Of a stretch of 64,000 nucleotides of DNA, positions 13,901 through 26,400 are shown piece after piece. Position 1 is the stretch's first letter. The number at the start of each line of letters is the position of its first letter. The stretch is from Bromus sterilis (lineage: Eukaryota > Streptophyta > Magnoliopsida > Poales > Poaceae): assembly GCA_950022295.1 (NCBI GenBank), contig OX465600.1:9176001-9240000 (forward strand), read 5' to 3'. The translations under genes and the position numbers were made by a program. Below the pieces are notes generated by a model. That model was given only the letters and a program-made list of their open reading frames with translations. It did no database searches and was not told the origin of the DNA.

Positions 13901-15306
13901 TGAGGGTGAGAGGGGGTTAAGCCCCACGACTGTTTGCAGCCACGCCGGCGACGGGCGTGCCACGGCGGCGAAGCTTCCGGCCGGCTCCGGCGACCAAAAC
14001 GCGCGCGAGAGGGTGGAATCGAACGCTAACCGAACCGCGCATCGATGGGTGCTCGAAGTTTTCTACGGGTTGGCCTAAGGCCGCGGCGGCGAGCAACCAG
14101 GCGGTGGCCGGAGCACGACCTCGAGGCGGCACGGCGTCTGGGCCACGGTTCCATGCGCTAGGGGAGGGGGAATGACCGTAGGCTCACCGTGGAGCACGTC
14201 GGGGTGGTAGCGGGCTCGGGGGCGGTGTGCAACGGCCGGAATTGAAGACGAACTCCGGCGGGGCAGAGGAAGAAGAAGGGCGCGATTCGCCGCCTCCGGT
14301 GCTTCCTGTCCCAAGCTTGAGGGTGGGGAAGACCTGGAGGAGGAAGGCGGCGGTTCTGGACGCGGTCCCGGGGCTCGGCGAGGTGGTTGGCCGCGTGATC
14401 TCACGTCGGCGCATCCATGGCGGCTCGGGCAACGCGAGGGAGACGACCTAGGAGAGCACGAGGGAGGCGCGAGGGAGAAAACAGGGCAGCTAGGGTTCGG
14501 GGTGCAGCCAGGGGAGAGGGAGGGGGACTTATCTCACCGGGGCTTCGACGGCCATGGCCGTGGCGCCATGGATGGCAGCCACGCACGGGGTGAACAGGGG
14601 AGGGAGCTAGGTGGGCTGATTTCGGGGGAGTTGGACTGGCTTGGCCCACAGGGAGGCAGGGGGTGGGCTCCATTTCTTTTATTGTTTCTTTTCTTTCCTT
14701 TGTTGTACTTTTTTCTGTTTTAATTTATTTTAACTATTTTACAATTTATTACATTATGGTATAGGCACCATAATTAGTGTTATACCAGATACTAGTGCCA
14801 CAAAAGTTTTGGAGACAAAAGCAATTCATTTGATATTTCTTTTAAATATTAAATGCCCAAAGTGAGGGTTTTTACCTACTGTTTGAATTGTTTAATTTAT
14901 TTGCTAGCTCGACAAATGCCCAAGACCACATGGAAGTGATCCACTGAATATTTGGCATTTTTCAAAAGTGGTTGCACAATTTTAGGTTGACTTTTATTTT
15001 CCACCTTATTTTTAATATCATTCCAAAAGGGTTTAGGGTTTGGGTTTGATTTGCCACAACTTTCATATCCACATTTGAATAGGGTTTTGACTTAGGGTTT
15101 TGATTACAAGTGATCATGCATATGGAGCCTTGGCAGTTGATCACCCCAAAACAAAGTTTGATTGTGATCAACACAAGTTTGAGGAAGGACAGGGAGCAAC
15201 AGTGGTTAGACAACAGTGATGATCAACACTGATTAGCAACAGTAATTTGCAACAGTAATTTTCATTATCAAAAGTGTTACTGTTCCATCACACTGAGGGT
15301 GTTACA
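10993..15306 (-). repeat. 5' LTR of the chromovirus (4314 bp)
   Basis: The LTR reads TGTAACACCC (at 15306) to GGGCGTCACA (at 10993, next to the primer site), giving short inverted termini. The outer 1.1 kb is repeated at 4739-5860. The flank at 15307 (atgta) is the candidate target duplication, but its partner is outside the window. GC-rich open frames within it are shadows with no recognisable domain. Confidence 0.85.
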
Positions 15307-17042
15307 ATGTATGACATGAAGATCAAGTCATGAGAAGGTGGATGTTGCATGGCAATGTATCTCGGAAAGGCTATGGAAATGCCTTGATAGGTAGGTATGG
15401 TGGCTGTTTTGAGGAAAGATAAAATGAGGTTTATGATGACAGAGCGCATCGTGCCAACGGTTTGGATGTACCGGCGAAGGTGGAAGCCAACTCTCGGAGT
15501 GAGAAGGAGGCAATGCACGGCACATGAGAGGCTAGAAAAAATATAGGTGGGTGGAAGTGTCAACTTTCGAATACTCACATTAGTCCGAAGAACTCATGCA
15601 CTTATTATCGGTAACTCTCAATCTAATCAGGAGGTTCACAAAGAGACAAGTACCCCGAGGAGGAGTGTATGGGGGTTTGGTTATCCTTGCGCATCCTCGA
15701 CTCATGGTACGTGAGTGTACTCTAATATTCGAACCCTCCAGAGGTTAGTGATCCATCTAGTAGCTAGAGTTCTCAACAGGGGTTTTTTTGGTTTTCGAAA
15801 ATCACACGGATTGCCCAAAATACGGCATCTATCACTAATAGGCTCGAGCTCTTGACACCAAAAGTTCAAACATTACTCTAGTCAATACCTCAAAACTATT
15901 GCAAGTTACTACTACAAAGAAAATAGCAACTTCAACTACCTACTTTCTAGTCAAGACACAAAACTCAGTGCAACAGGAAAACTCTCTAAACAAGATAAAA
16001 CATGCAACCTATAGAAAGTTCAACCGAAGACAAAACAAAAGCTCTAGAAGAAAACTAAAGCACAACAACTAAAAAAGGCAGCAACTAAGAAAAGAAAAAG
16101 AACAACTCACGGCAAAGAGAATAAGCATGCAAATCCTATGAGGAGTTCTAGTTCAAGAGGAGCGTGTTTCTCTCCCACACAAAAGAAAGCTGGGATCAAA
16201 CTTGTTACTACAGCAAACAAAGCAAAAAAAAACCTAAGAAAAGTAGAGAGCGAGACGCTCCAAGCATAACACATAACGCATGAAGTGATAAAAATATAGT
16301 GAAACGAGGGACGAACTGATAATTGTTGATGAAGAAGGGGATGCACGGGGGCATCCCCAAGCTTAGACGCTTGAGTCTCCTTGAATATTTGTTGGGGGTG
16401 CACATGGGCATCCCCAAGCTTGAGCGTTTGACACTCCAGGATCTTCTTTCATCATCTTCCATCGCACACTTGAAAACTCACAACTCATCATAAGCTGATT
16501 AGAGAGGTTAGTACCCTATTAAAACAATTTTTCCCTTACTGGAAATAAAGATATTCTTGAAGAGCTACTGTTTCTCAAGAACGCCTAAAAGTTTTTGCAA
16601 AGAAAAAGCAAGCTTAAGTTTTGCAAAAGTTAGGAGAGATAAAACGTGGCAGAATCTGTGAAAAACAGAACAACAGGTAGTAAAGGATTTTTTAGGGGTA
16701 CTTCTGCAACTCAGAACATACTAAAATTCCGTGATTGTAAATAGCACGTTGTGTAAAAAAATCAGCTCAAAAAGATGAACTGGTGATTTTCTATGATTTT
16801 TCCCGTCACGAGGACATAATCTGTTTTCTGGACAGCATGTCACAACTTTCACTTCCCTTGTCATATGAGTCTATAACTGACACAAAGCTTGAAAAGTAAA
16901 GATACAATGATGTTGCTACAGTAGTAACAATCATCAAGACCACTAAGAACAGAAGAAAAACAAAAAGGAAAATGTAAATTCGTTGCGGGCTACCTCCCGA
17001 AAGCGCTTCTTTAAATCCATTAGCTAGGCTTAAAGCAAAAGA

Positions 17043-19081
17043 TCAAGTCTTATCAAGAAAATAACTAGCCCGTGTGACGGACTCAATGGGAAACTTAATA
17101 TTTTTCCTAGGGAAATGTTCCATCCCTTTCTTGAGAGGGAATTGGAATTTGATATTCCCCTCTTTCATGTCAATAACAGCACCCACGGTGCGAAGAAAAG
17201 GACGTCCCAAAATAATTGGACAAGAGGGCTCACACTCAATGTCCATAATAGTAAAATTAACGGGAACATCATTGTCATTGTCCATGATAAAAACATCGTC
17301 GATCTTCCTCAAAGGTTTCTTTACGGAAGAATCGACAAGACGAACACCAAAAGAACAAGGATCAAAGGGTTTCAATTCAAGCATAGCATACATTCTTTTG
17401 GGCATAACGGAGGTACTAGCTCCAACATCACAAAGAGCAAAGCAAGAGAAGTTAATCAATTTGATTTTTATCATAGGATCCCAACCATCTTCTAGCTTCC
17501 TAGGTATGGAGGCTTCTAGTCTAAGCTTCTCCTCCCTAACTTTGATTAGAGCATTGGTGATATGCTCTATGAAGGCAAGATTAAGTGTGCTAGTGTGGGG
17601 GTCTCTAGACATTTTGTGTAGGAAACCAATAACTTCAGGTAAGGTGCAGTTGTCAAAGTCTAGATCATTACTATCTATCAAGGAGGTAGTGATATCATTT
17701 AGGCTCACTTGTTTGAAAGCCTCTATGTTCATAGAGGTTTCTTCATCTATGGTTGAGGTGGTAGCATCACCATTGATAGGTCCAGTGGGTATAGGGGTGT
17801 GATGGGTGCTAATAGTTTGGACATCCTCAACAACTTGGATAGTAGCTAATGTGTGGTAGGTAGGAAGGCTCTTAACTCTCTCTTCTTCCTCCTTGTCTCT
17901 AGCCCATCTCTCTTTAAGTTTTCCCAACATCCTAATGTTTTCATTAATTTTCACTTGGATAGCATTCATAGGAGTGGTCTTCCTCTCCTCGGGGGAAGAA
18001 GTTCTAATCTTAACCATCTCAACATCATGGCTATGTTGTCTACCTTCGAAGAGAGAATATCTAATTTGTCTAATTTCTGTTCTACACTCTTGTTGAAGGC
18101 CTTTTGGGTAGTGATAAAGTCTTTGAGCAAGGTCTCTAGTTCAGAGGTGGAGTTTTTGGTGCTAGGATAAGTGTTGTTTTTCCCATAGTTGTTGGATGGG
18201 AAAGGTCTAGGATTGTTGCTACCAAAATTACTCCTATAAGCATTATTGTTGAAGTTGTTTCTAGAGATAAAGTTCACATCTACTTGTTCTTGAGGAACTA
18301 AGGAATTTAAAGGAACATCCTGAGCATCAATAGGAGCTTGCTTGGTAAGTAGAGACATGATCAAGTCAACCTTTTCTTTAAGAGAGGAGATCTCCTCGAC
18401 AGAATTTACCTTCTTACCAGTTGGAGATCGTCCGGTGTGCCACTGAGAGTAGTTCAGCATCATCTCATCAAGTAGCTTCGTGGCAGCACCAAGTGTGGTT
18501 GACATGAAAGTTCCTCCCGCGGCCGAGTCTAAAAGATACCGCGAGGTAAAGTTTAAGCCTGCATAAAAAGTCTGGATAACCATCCAGGTAGTCAAACCAT
18601 GTGTAGGGCAGTTCTTAACAAGAGATTTCATTCGTTCCCAAGCTTGGGCAATGTGTTCATTATCCAATTGCCTAAAATTCATAATGTCACTTCTTAACTG
18701 GATAATTTTAGCACGGGGATAGTACTTCCCAATAAAAGCATCCTTACACTTGTCCCAAGAATCGATACTATTATTAGGTAAGGATTGCAGCCACTCCTTG
18801 GCTCTTCCTCTCAAGGAGAAAGGAAAAAGCTTCAGCTTGACGATGTCTCCATCTACTTCCTTGTACTTTTTCATATCACAAAGCTCAACAAAATTATTTA
18901 AGTGTAAGGCAGCATCTTCTCCAGCACCTGAGAATTGATCTTTCATAACAAGATTAAGCAAATCAGGTTTAATTTCATAAGAAGGTGCTGAAGTGGTAGG
19001 TGGAGCAATAGGAGTGCAGATAAAGTCACTGTTGTTGTGACTGGTGAAGTCACACAACTTGGTGTTTTCATTGGAACCCAT
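17043..19081 (-). pseudogene. Gag-protease frame of element 2, one frameshift
   Basis: The start is the ATG at 19081 (MGSNENTKLCDF). The gag reads uninterrupted for about 350 residues (SIDSWDKCKDAFIGKYYP, LTTWMVIQTFYAGLNF). Near 18027 one base is missing relative to element 1, so the protease half (CDVGASTSVMPKRMYAML, LGRPFLRTVGAVIDM) continues in another frame to 17043. It is otherwise better preserved than the nested, younger element 1. Like element 1 it has DVGAS in the protease motif and no polymerase. Confidence 0.85.
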
Positions 19082-19204
19082 AGTAGCAGCAGGTATTTTT
19101 GGTATTTTTGATAAGGGACACAAAAGTAAAGACTGAAAGATAAACTAGCAAGACTAAAAAGCAAAGATCAAAGATAGTGTGCAACTCCCCTATCTTGTAG
19201 ACTG

Positions 19205-19299
19205 GAGTCCCCGGCAACGGCGCCAGAAATTACTTTCTGGCTTGGGAGTTGTCGGGACCAGTCTACTTGTAGCTCCTTGAATCCCCGGCAACGGCGCCA
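19205..19299 (-). promoter_or_regulatory. Two tRNA-Asp primer-site copies in element 2
   Basis: On the minus strand TGGCGCCGTTGCCGGGGA occurs at 19282-19299, ten bases from the LTR end, and again at 19208-19225. About 55 bases separate them. Element 1 has only one copy. The LTR-proximal copy is the expected functional primer site; the second looks like a local duplication of the LTR/leader junction. Confidence 0.75.
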
Positions 19300-19309
19300 A
19301 AAATTAGCT

Positions 19310-20971
19310 TGATACGGTGAGGATAGTTCTCTCACTTCTCGTTGGTTACCCCAAGTGGCAGGTGAGATGTAGCGTAGCAGCAAATTTCCCTCGGTGAAGA
19401 TACCAAGGTTTGTCTCCAGTAGGACTCGCAGAAATACAAGAAGGTGACAACGGCGCCAGATTACTTCGAGCTAACGGCGTCAGAAATTGGGCGGTTGTCT
19501 GGACCTGCACACAGAAACAAATAACTTTTCTCCCAACGAGTACAGATGAGTTGTCAATTCCTTCGGCCTTGCTGTTTACAAAGGATCAACGCAAGAGATA
19601 ATAGTGCAACATAAAGTAAGAACTGAAAGTAAATTGAGGGTGTAAACAATGGTGTGAATATGGACCGGGGTCCCGTGATGTTCACTAGTGATGTCTCTCT
19701 CCCAAAAGACGATAAAAGTGCTAGCGAGGTAAACAAATCACAGCTGGGCAATTAACAGGATTATAAACGCACCGCAATGCTAACTATGCTACAAAAGAAA
19801 GGAAGAGGCTCAAAAGCAATGGGCAGTACGCCAAGGTAAGTAGACCGAAATCCATTTGCATCTACTACGAATCATCCACCTTGAGATATCTATCCAGAAC
19901 ATCTCTCTGGTATTAAGTTGCAAATCCCACCCAAAGTGTAAACTCAAAGCAACAGACAACTGCATTAAAAGAACTTTGCGTAAAGTAAACAATCCTTGCA
20001 CCCACAGGTACAAGCAACGTTGTTTTATCCCTGGTGGCAACAACACATCCCCTAGTCTCATGTTTCTGTCACTCAAGCTAGACATCAAGGGGTTGAACCC
20101 ACAATCAAGCATAACGCTCCCTCTTGGAGTTGCAACAAATCACTTGGCCAAAGTAAAATACGGCAACAGAGAACATGCAAGAATTTACTAAAGAACACAA
20201 ATATAAAAGAGAACCAAATATATTACTCATCACAATCTGAACATAATCTCATAATCCATCAGATCCCAGAAAACTCAGCATAGCAACACAACAAATTAGA
20301 AAAGTGCCTCGATCATGTGAGGCAGCCCACGAGGTCTCGAAAGTGGAAGCACAAAGAGGGGAGGAGTACATCACATAGCTACTGGTCAGGGACCCATGGT
20401 CCAAGGGGGACTACTCACGGTACATTCGGAAGGCGTCCATGGCGATGGATGGTCTCCCGGAGGGGGTTCCTCCTTCCGGCAGGTGCCGGGGCAGCTTCTC
20501 CTGGCAGCCCCGATATTGAAACGGCTGTGGCGGCGGTACAGAGAGGAGAACGGGAATAGCAGATCGATATTAGGGGTTTCCGTCATGGGGGGTAAATATA
20601 GGCCAAATGGGACACCGAGAGGGGCCACAGGGCAGCCAGGAGGCCTCCTGGCGCGGCCTAGGGTGGGGCCGCGCCAGGGACCCTCCTGGGGCCCTGGTGG
20701 GTCAACCCCCTTCCTTCCTTGGTGATTCGGGAAGCTTCCGGGTCGCTGTTTTTTTCTATAATTTTTTCCGGGATTTATTTGGCACTTTTAATGGCCGGAA
20801 AACCTGAAATACAAAAACAGCAGAAAACAGAAACTGGCAACTGGGTGCACTGATTTAATAGCTTAGTCCAAATATGCTCAAAAGTGTATGAAAGTTCAAG
20901 CAAAACATGGCAAAGTCACACAAAACATGCATGGAGCAAGCAAAAATTATAGATACGTTTGTGACGTATCA
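19310..20971 (-). repeat. 5' LTR of Athila-like element 2
   Basis: On the minus strand it begins TGATACGTCACAAACG (at 20971) and ends CGTATCA (at 19310), next to the primer site. It shares most of its sequence with the element 1 LTR, including identical stretches near the outer end (gcatggagcaagca). Length is 1662 bp. Confidence 0.85.
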
Positions 20972-21275
20972 GGATTCGGCGGGGAGATGTTTCGTGCCAA
21001 ACCTTCTCCATCGTTCCCTGGTCGCCACTTGTGCCGCTGCCGCTCGGGGAGAGGAGTGGAGAGTCTCGCGAGGATTTCTTCCACGGATTCTGGGGCGAGG
21101 TTGAGTTTCGCGTGGAATTTGGGTGGGTTAGGCCATGGAAAGAAAACACACACGTGGGTTAATCGAATAAGAAAAATAGATGGGGCGGTATATTTTCCAC
21201 GTGAAAGCGTACCCGCATCGATCTACGCGGGTTGGGACAGAATCCCCGCGGGGTTCTTTCTAACCGAACATAGCC
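20972..21275. mobile_element. Right remnant of a Harbinger-like element
   Basis: This stretch lies between the element 2 LTR and the start of the F-box duplicon. It ends CCGAACATAGCC followed by TTA, which looks like a terminal repeat GGCTATGTTCGG with a TTA target site. The left half would have been separated by the element 2 insertion. No coding domain is seen. Confidence 0.4.
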
Positions 21276-22637
21276 TTAATGGTGGCATAGTTTATAAAAA
21301 CAGACCGAACCGCCAGTTGGACCAAAAAAGGGAACCAGGGGCATCAACGGTTTTATAAGGTAATTAGACCGTTCTGCAAAGGGATCAGACAAAGCCGATT
21401 AAACTAGATGTTTTTTTGCAAACCCGGAAGAAGAACCAGAACCAGTTGAATCGGTAGCATGTGTTAGCATCACTGGAAAAAAGGAAAAATAATTGTGGTC
21501 GTTGGGGATCGATCCTTGGGCGTCAAGAGATGTCACCATCACTAATTTGATCCAAGAACTAATTCTTCCATCCATCTTAGTTGTTAAAGAGTACAAATTT
21601 AGTATATTTGGCATATTTTTATGGCTTAAAAAACAGCAAATGGATCGGTGAACCGATGGTTCGACCGGTAAAAACCTGAACCGATGGCATCACCGATTCG
21701 ATTATTGATCCGATTTTTTAAACTATAACTGGTGATAGTGGTGGGTCATTTCCCCCCAACTCCAGCTCGGTTACCTATTTCCACCTCGGCTCTGAACCCT
21801 ACCTCCCTTCTTGCTTCTTCAATTTCTACACACTTGTGCTTGTATCTTCAATTGTAAGCAAACCTTAGTTGCTGAGAATTCTTCCAACATATATGAGATA
21901 TAAGTGGGATTGCTAGTAGCTAACACGTAGCAGGTGTGGTACCATGAATCTCGCGAATGGAAACGACAACTAGGATTTCGGGAGCAGCTGGAACAAAGCA
22001 CCGAAACGCTATGTCCCATAAATAGCTCAATTCAAGTCTCACAACATCGCAACATTTCAAAAAAATATAATCAAAATTTACAAAATCACAAAACGAATAG
22101 TCTTACATGGAAGATGCACAAATAAAAATGTGTAAAATTGATAAAGAGTGTTCTTTAACTGACACTATTGATCCCTACCTTTATTTTATCAAACGGAACC
22201 CTACTTGGTTTGCATTGCTTATACGTATCTCCTATCTAATATCGTCATGAGCAACGCAAAATCTAATTAGACGGGGCCTTGTAAACGACTAGTGGCTCCG
22301 TGGTTTCGACGTAGAAGAATCGTTTGGTTCCGATGGTAGACGAAAAGTCTCCCCATCTTGGCGATCAGCTTCCCCTCGTCCTTGTGGCTAACGCAGACCA
22401 TGTCGACGTCAGACGACGACTCGCTTTTTTGGGTGTAATGCCCGTAGATGGATGAATCATTGATCGTCAGGGCATACTTGCCGTAGAGGAAGTGCGGGTG
22501 TGGGAGATTCTGCTGGCTGAATTTGTAGCGGCGACTCCACCGCCACCCCTTGTCCAGAACCCACACATGAGTAGTCCCCGCGTCTAAAAGTTCATAGTCC
22601 CGGATGGCAACACCCAGACTCCCGTGGACCTCCGTTA
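21276..22637 (-). repeat. Inverted duplicon, copy A: F-box 3' end and downstream flank
   Basis: On the minus strand this matches 44160-46294, covering the F-box C-terminus, its 3' flank and about 600 further bases. Markers include the GGTTCCGTTTGATAAAATAA block (44520) and the motif CACCACTATCACCAGTTAT (45842 on). The Helitron present in copy B at 44799 is absent here. Confidence 0.85.
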
Positions 22638-22860
22638 GGCCTCATTTGTTTCACAGGGTTTCACAGGGATTCTAGAGGAAAAAACACGCGGGGGCCCAAA
22701 ACCCCTTAAATCCGAGAGGGCCCATTTGTTTGGAGCGGTTTCACCGGCCCATTCCCTCCCAACCCCCTTCCGAACCCCTCCTTTCCACGGGCCTATCGAG
22801 CCTCGAGGGTGGACACAGGGAAATAACTCGGGCGAGACGAGAAACAGGCGTCGCCGCCCC

Positions 22861-25800
22861 GGAGGAGGATCCTCTGACTTTACGGAGGCAAGTCAGGGCG
22901 TGACTTGCCTTAGTGAAACGGGTTGCTGCCGCCTCGGTGCTAATAAAAAAAAGAAAATAAATTTCTCCTCCCAATCGTTCTCCGCCTCGGCCCATCCTCC
23001 CCAGCCTCGCTCACGATTTGGCGCTGCCGCCGGCGTGATTCGGCGCTGCCGCCTGCGTCTTCGTCTGCGCCGCCCGTGCTTCTCACGATTCGGCACCTTC
23101 GTCTCCGCCTCTGGCGCCGCCCAGCCCTCCCCTCCTCCCCATACTCGCTCGCGATTCGGCGCTGCCGACGGCTACATCGGCACTCCAGCTTCTCTAGCAC
23201 CTGTTCGTCCTCCTCCATCACAGGTAAGTAAATTTTGTGTATGGATCAAACAAATTAGCTGTAGCTTCTGAATATGGAGCTCCTCTGAATATCTAATATG
23301 GAACTCCTCTGAATATATGCTACGTGCATACAGTTTCTGAATTTCTGAAAATTAGATGTGCGTCTATGAACCAATTTCACTGATTTTTCTAAACACTTCC
23401 AATCATAAAATCGCACCAAAGATATATAAATCCTTAAAGTGTCAATCAAAAGAAATTCCTATCTTACTAGCTACCTGTACTCCACCATTGTGAACATGTT
23501 CAGAGTACAAAGTGTAGTATCCAAAATAATTTTGGTTGCAGTCAGAATGTGCCAGCATCTATGTCTTCAACAATAGGAGTTGTCAACAGATGAGTGAAAC
23601 TTTCCATGAACTCATATTTTCCAGAGTTTGCTTCATTTGGAATTGGTTCAGTATGTTTTCTTGATATTTTTGGGACATGCTTCTTTACTGAACTAGTCTG
23701 CTTGCTGATGGAACAATCTTTTCTCTCTTTTGTCGCCGCGGTAGCAGATGATGTTTTTCTTTTTCTCTTGTGTTGCCTCTCAAGTAAACCTTTTTTTCTT
23801 TTAGAGCCTTTCTTCTCAACCTCTTTTTTCTTCAGACGTGCAGCACTCAACAATTCATTTGATGGTTGAGTAACCTGGACATTACATCTTTCTTCAACAT
23901 TAGTTGTGCTTGCACCCAGTAGTTCTCTCACTTGCTTAGTAGCATTAGTAAGTGCATTCTCGATGACAATACAACACTCCTCAGAGCCGGCTGCTAAAGT
24001 CGCCAAGTCACAACACACGTGTATAAGAAAATTGTATCGGTTGACGGCATCCAACTTTGGATTTTCAACTACAGTCCGTCCACAACAATCTTTGATGGAT
24101 CCTGACCGTGCTTCTCTTGTCCATCGCTTCAAAATGTAGTGTGCAGGTAACAACTTGATATTCATTAAATCAAGAACTTCCAAAGCATGAGCACACAAAA
24201 TTCCTATTCTTTCGAACTGTCCACAACTGCATGAAGCCATTTGTTGGATATTGTCTCCGACAACTTTGTATTCTTCTTCAAATGTTGCATATTGCCCATC
24301 AACAAGTCGCTCAATCTTGACCATGTATTCATTGTGTCCGGGTAGTATATGAGCACATGCTGCCATTGACCTCCCATATTCGGTTTGAAATGCTTCGAAT
24401 ATAGCTGGAGTATAAAGCCTACTGACTTGTTGCAACATGGGTGTGGGGATTTTGATTCTAGGTAGACTCTTCCTAGACTCGTACTCTGAATTTATCTCAT
24501 TGTCTCTTTTCACTTTCACAGCTCTTTCAAAGTGATGAAAAAACCGGTTGATATCTAAATCTGACTTGAGATGGTTCTTTAGGTCATTGTTCAAACTTTC
24601 GGTTAGTTGTGTGCTTCGCATGCCCAAAGTGAAAGCTTCTCTCATAAAACATTCTGCCCACTTCTCCTTTACATTGTAAATACTATCCATCCAACTTTGC
24701 TTTTTCACCTTGCTTCTCATCACATTAAAAGCTTCTTCAAATGTTCCTGGGTCTTCATATTCGTACATACAAGCACTGAAATCTCTGAGAATAGATGATT
24801 CATCTTCCTCATTATCCCCCTCATCAGCATTGTCCTCACTGTCTTCACTATTCTTTTTTCTGGGTAGGTGCTTGATAGCATTTTTCATAATGTGGAAAGT
24901 GCACATTCCATGTATGGATTCTGAAAAAACATGCCCAACCGCCTTTCCCATTGCACTATCTTGGTCAGTAAATATGGTGCGTGGCTGCTTCTCGTTATGT
25001 ACTGCCAAGAAGGCATGAAAAAACCATTTGAAAGATTCAAATGTCTCATCATAAAGAAGTGAAGCACCAAATACTACTGTTTCTCTGAAGTGATTGAATC
25101 CAACAAACACACCAAATGGCCTATACTCTTTATTTGTTCCAAAAGTAGTGTCAAAGGTCATAACATCCCCAAAATGAGCATAATCTATGATCATTTTAGC
25201 ATCAGCCCAGAAAATATTTGTTATTTGTTCATCACAGTCCAACTATAAAACAAACTGAAAGGAAGGATTATCGATGGCTTTGTCTTGAAAATACTTCAAC
25301 ATACTTCCTGCTTCACCATACTTCAATTCTCTTTGGCGCTTTGTTCGCAAGTGGTTTTTGTGATCTACACGTGTGTAACTTAGACTACCTGATCCACCAA
25401 CACGTCGACTAGCAAATTCATGAGCATTTTTTCGGTGCAATACCAGAATCGTCGGCGATTTCAATTTCAAAAGCTTGCACTTGAGAGATCCTTCTTTGTG
25501 ATGGCAATAAGTGGCAAGCTTCTGGCAGCTGAAGCATGTGATTGTGTTCAAGACAAAGATCATATATCTCATAATTTCCGGCTTCACGGTCTATTGTAAG
25601 AGACATACGGACTTGACAATCAGTTCTAATTTCAGCTCGGCCTATCTTAGTTAGGTTATCTCTTTTATCTGCAGACTTCTTCCCCTCCTTGAAACATACA
25701 TATCTGCATGAAGTCACTGCACCATCAAATTTACTCTTATTTGTATACCTCTTTCTAACACTGAATCCTGTCCTTCCTCCATAGTACACCCAAAAGTGCC

Positions 25801-26400
25801 ATGCCTCATCCAAATCTTTGAATTTCATGCCAAGTTGAGGTTCCCAGCTAGGTGTGACATTCCCCCTATAAAATAGAGAAATAAAGATTATTCTGACTAA
25901 TCCACTCAAAAGAAAGAGGATGGTGCAGATTTGTTCCATGATAGCATTGGTACATAGTGACATCAACAAAAACTGATTTAACATGTGCACTAGCAAACAC
26001 CTGCTGGAAGATCTGTAAAAAGCTGAACTTACTTGTTTGGATCTTGATTCTTCATTGATCAGCCTCTAAAATTCTGATTTTGATGTTGTTTTGGCCAGGC
26101 CATGTGCTGATGCTTCAAAGAGAAGAGGAAAATAGCAGAAGAGGGTGCAGTAAAATCAGTGGAGGGAAAAATGGAGGAGAACTGGAGGGAAGCAACTCAC
26201 GTGTGAGAGGGAAAAGTGAAGGGAAGCAGCTCAGCTGTGTGGTTTTGGCGCCAAGCAGAGGAGTTTTCCCTCCAAAAAGAAGAAAGGGAAGCAAAGTACA
26301 CAGGTGACGTGAGAGGGAGCTCCACGTGAGGGATGTGTGCGTTCTAGTGAAGGAAAGTCACGCTCTGACTTGCCTTGCTAAAGTTAGAGGATCCTCCTCC
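22861..26400 (-). mobile_element. Mutator-like element (FAR1/Jittery type), 3540 bp
   Basis: Terminal inverted repeats of about 50 bp start GGAGGAGGATCCTCT at both ends (22861 inward and 26400 inward) and share GGCAAGTCAG and GCGTGACTT. The flanks are a perfect 9-bp duplication, CGCCGCCCC, at 22852-22860 and 26401-26409, as expected for Mutator. Inside is a minus-strand FAR1-type transposase. The left subterminal 300 bp is GC-rich with repeated CGATTCGGCGCTGCCG-like units. The element is nested in the Harbinger-like element. Confidence 0.92.
23542..26055 (-). pseudogene. MULE transposase, FAR1/FHY3 family, two lesions
   Basis: A plausible first exon is 26055-26033 (ATGAAGAATCAAGATCC) with donor GTAAGT. 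The second exon starts at 25865 after a TTTTATAG acceptor and keeps frame. It gives a FAR1 DNA-binding domain (FWVYYGGRTGFSVRKRY, CLEHNHMLQLPEACH), an MULE DDE domain (MTFDTTFGTNKEYRPFG, FTDQDSAMGKAVG), a SWIM zinc finger (CSCGQFERIGILCAHAL) and a basic tail, ending at 23542. A frameshift lies at a run of six A's near 25430. An in-frame TAG at 25243 sits just before LDCDEQITNIFW. The DDE region and SWIM finger are otherwise intact, so inactivation looks recent. A domesticated FAR1 gene is less likely given the terminal repeats and target duplication. Confidence 0.88.

Larger units (their letters stand above)
15307..19309 (-). mobile_element. Internal region of Athila-like element 2, interrupted by the chromovirus
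   Basis: This continues from the LTR at 19310 leftwards: primer sites, gag, protease, then non-coding DNA matching the start of the window (16100-16520 against 30-480). It stops abruptly at the chromovirus LTR end (15306), so the chromovirus inserted here. The 3' half and 3' LTR of element 2 must lie left of the window. Confidence 0.85.

Noticed and set aside
22726..23271. 181-codon plus-strand frame in the MULE left end
   Set aside because: It starts outside the MULE and crosses its border; low-complexity Pro/Arg composition with no domain.
23542..25865. Domesticated FAR1/FHY3 transcription factor gene
   Set aside because: Terminal inverted repeats and a perfect 9-bp duplication show it belongs to a mobile MULE, and it has two coding lesions.
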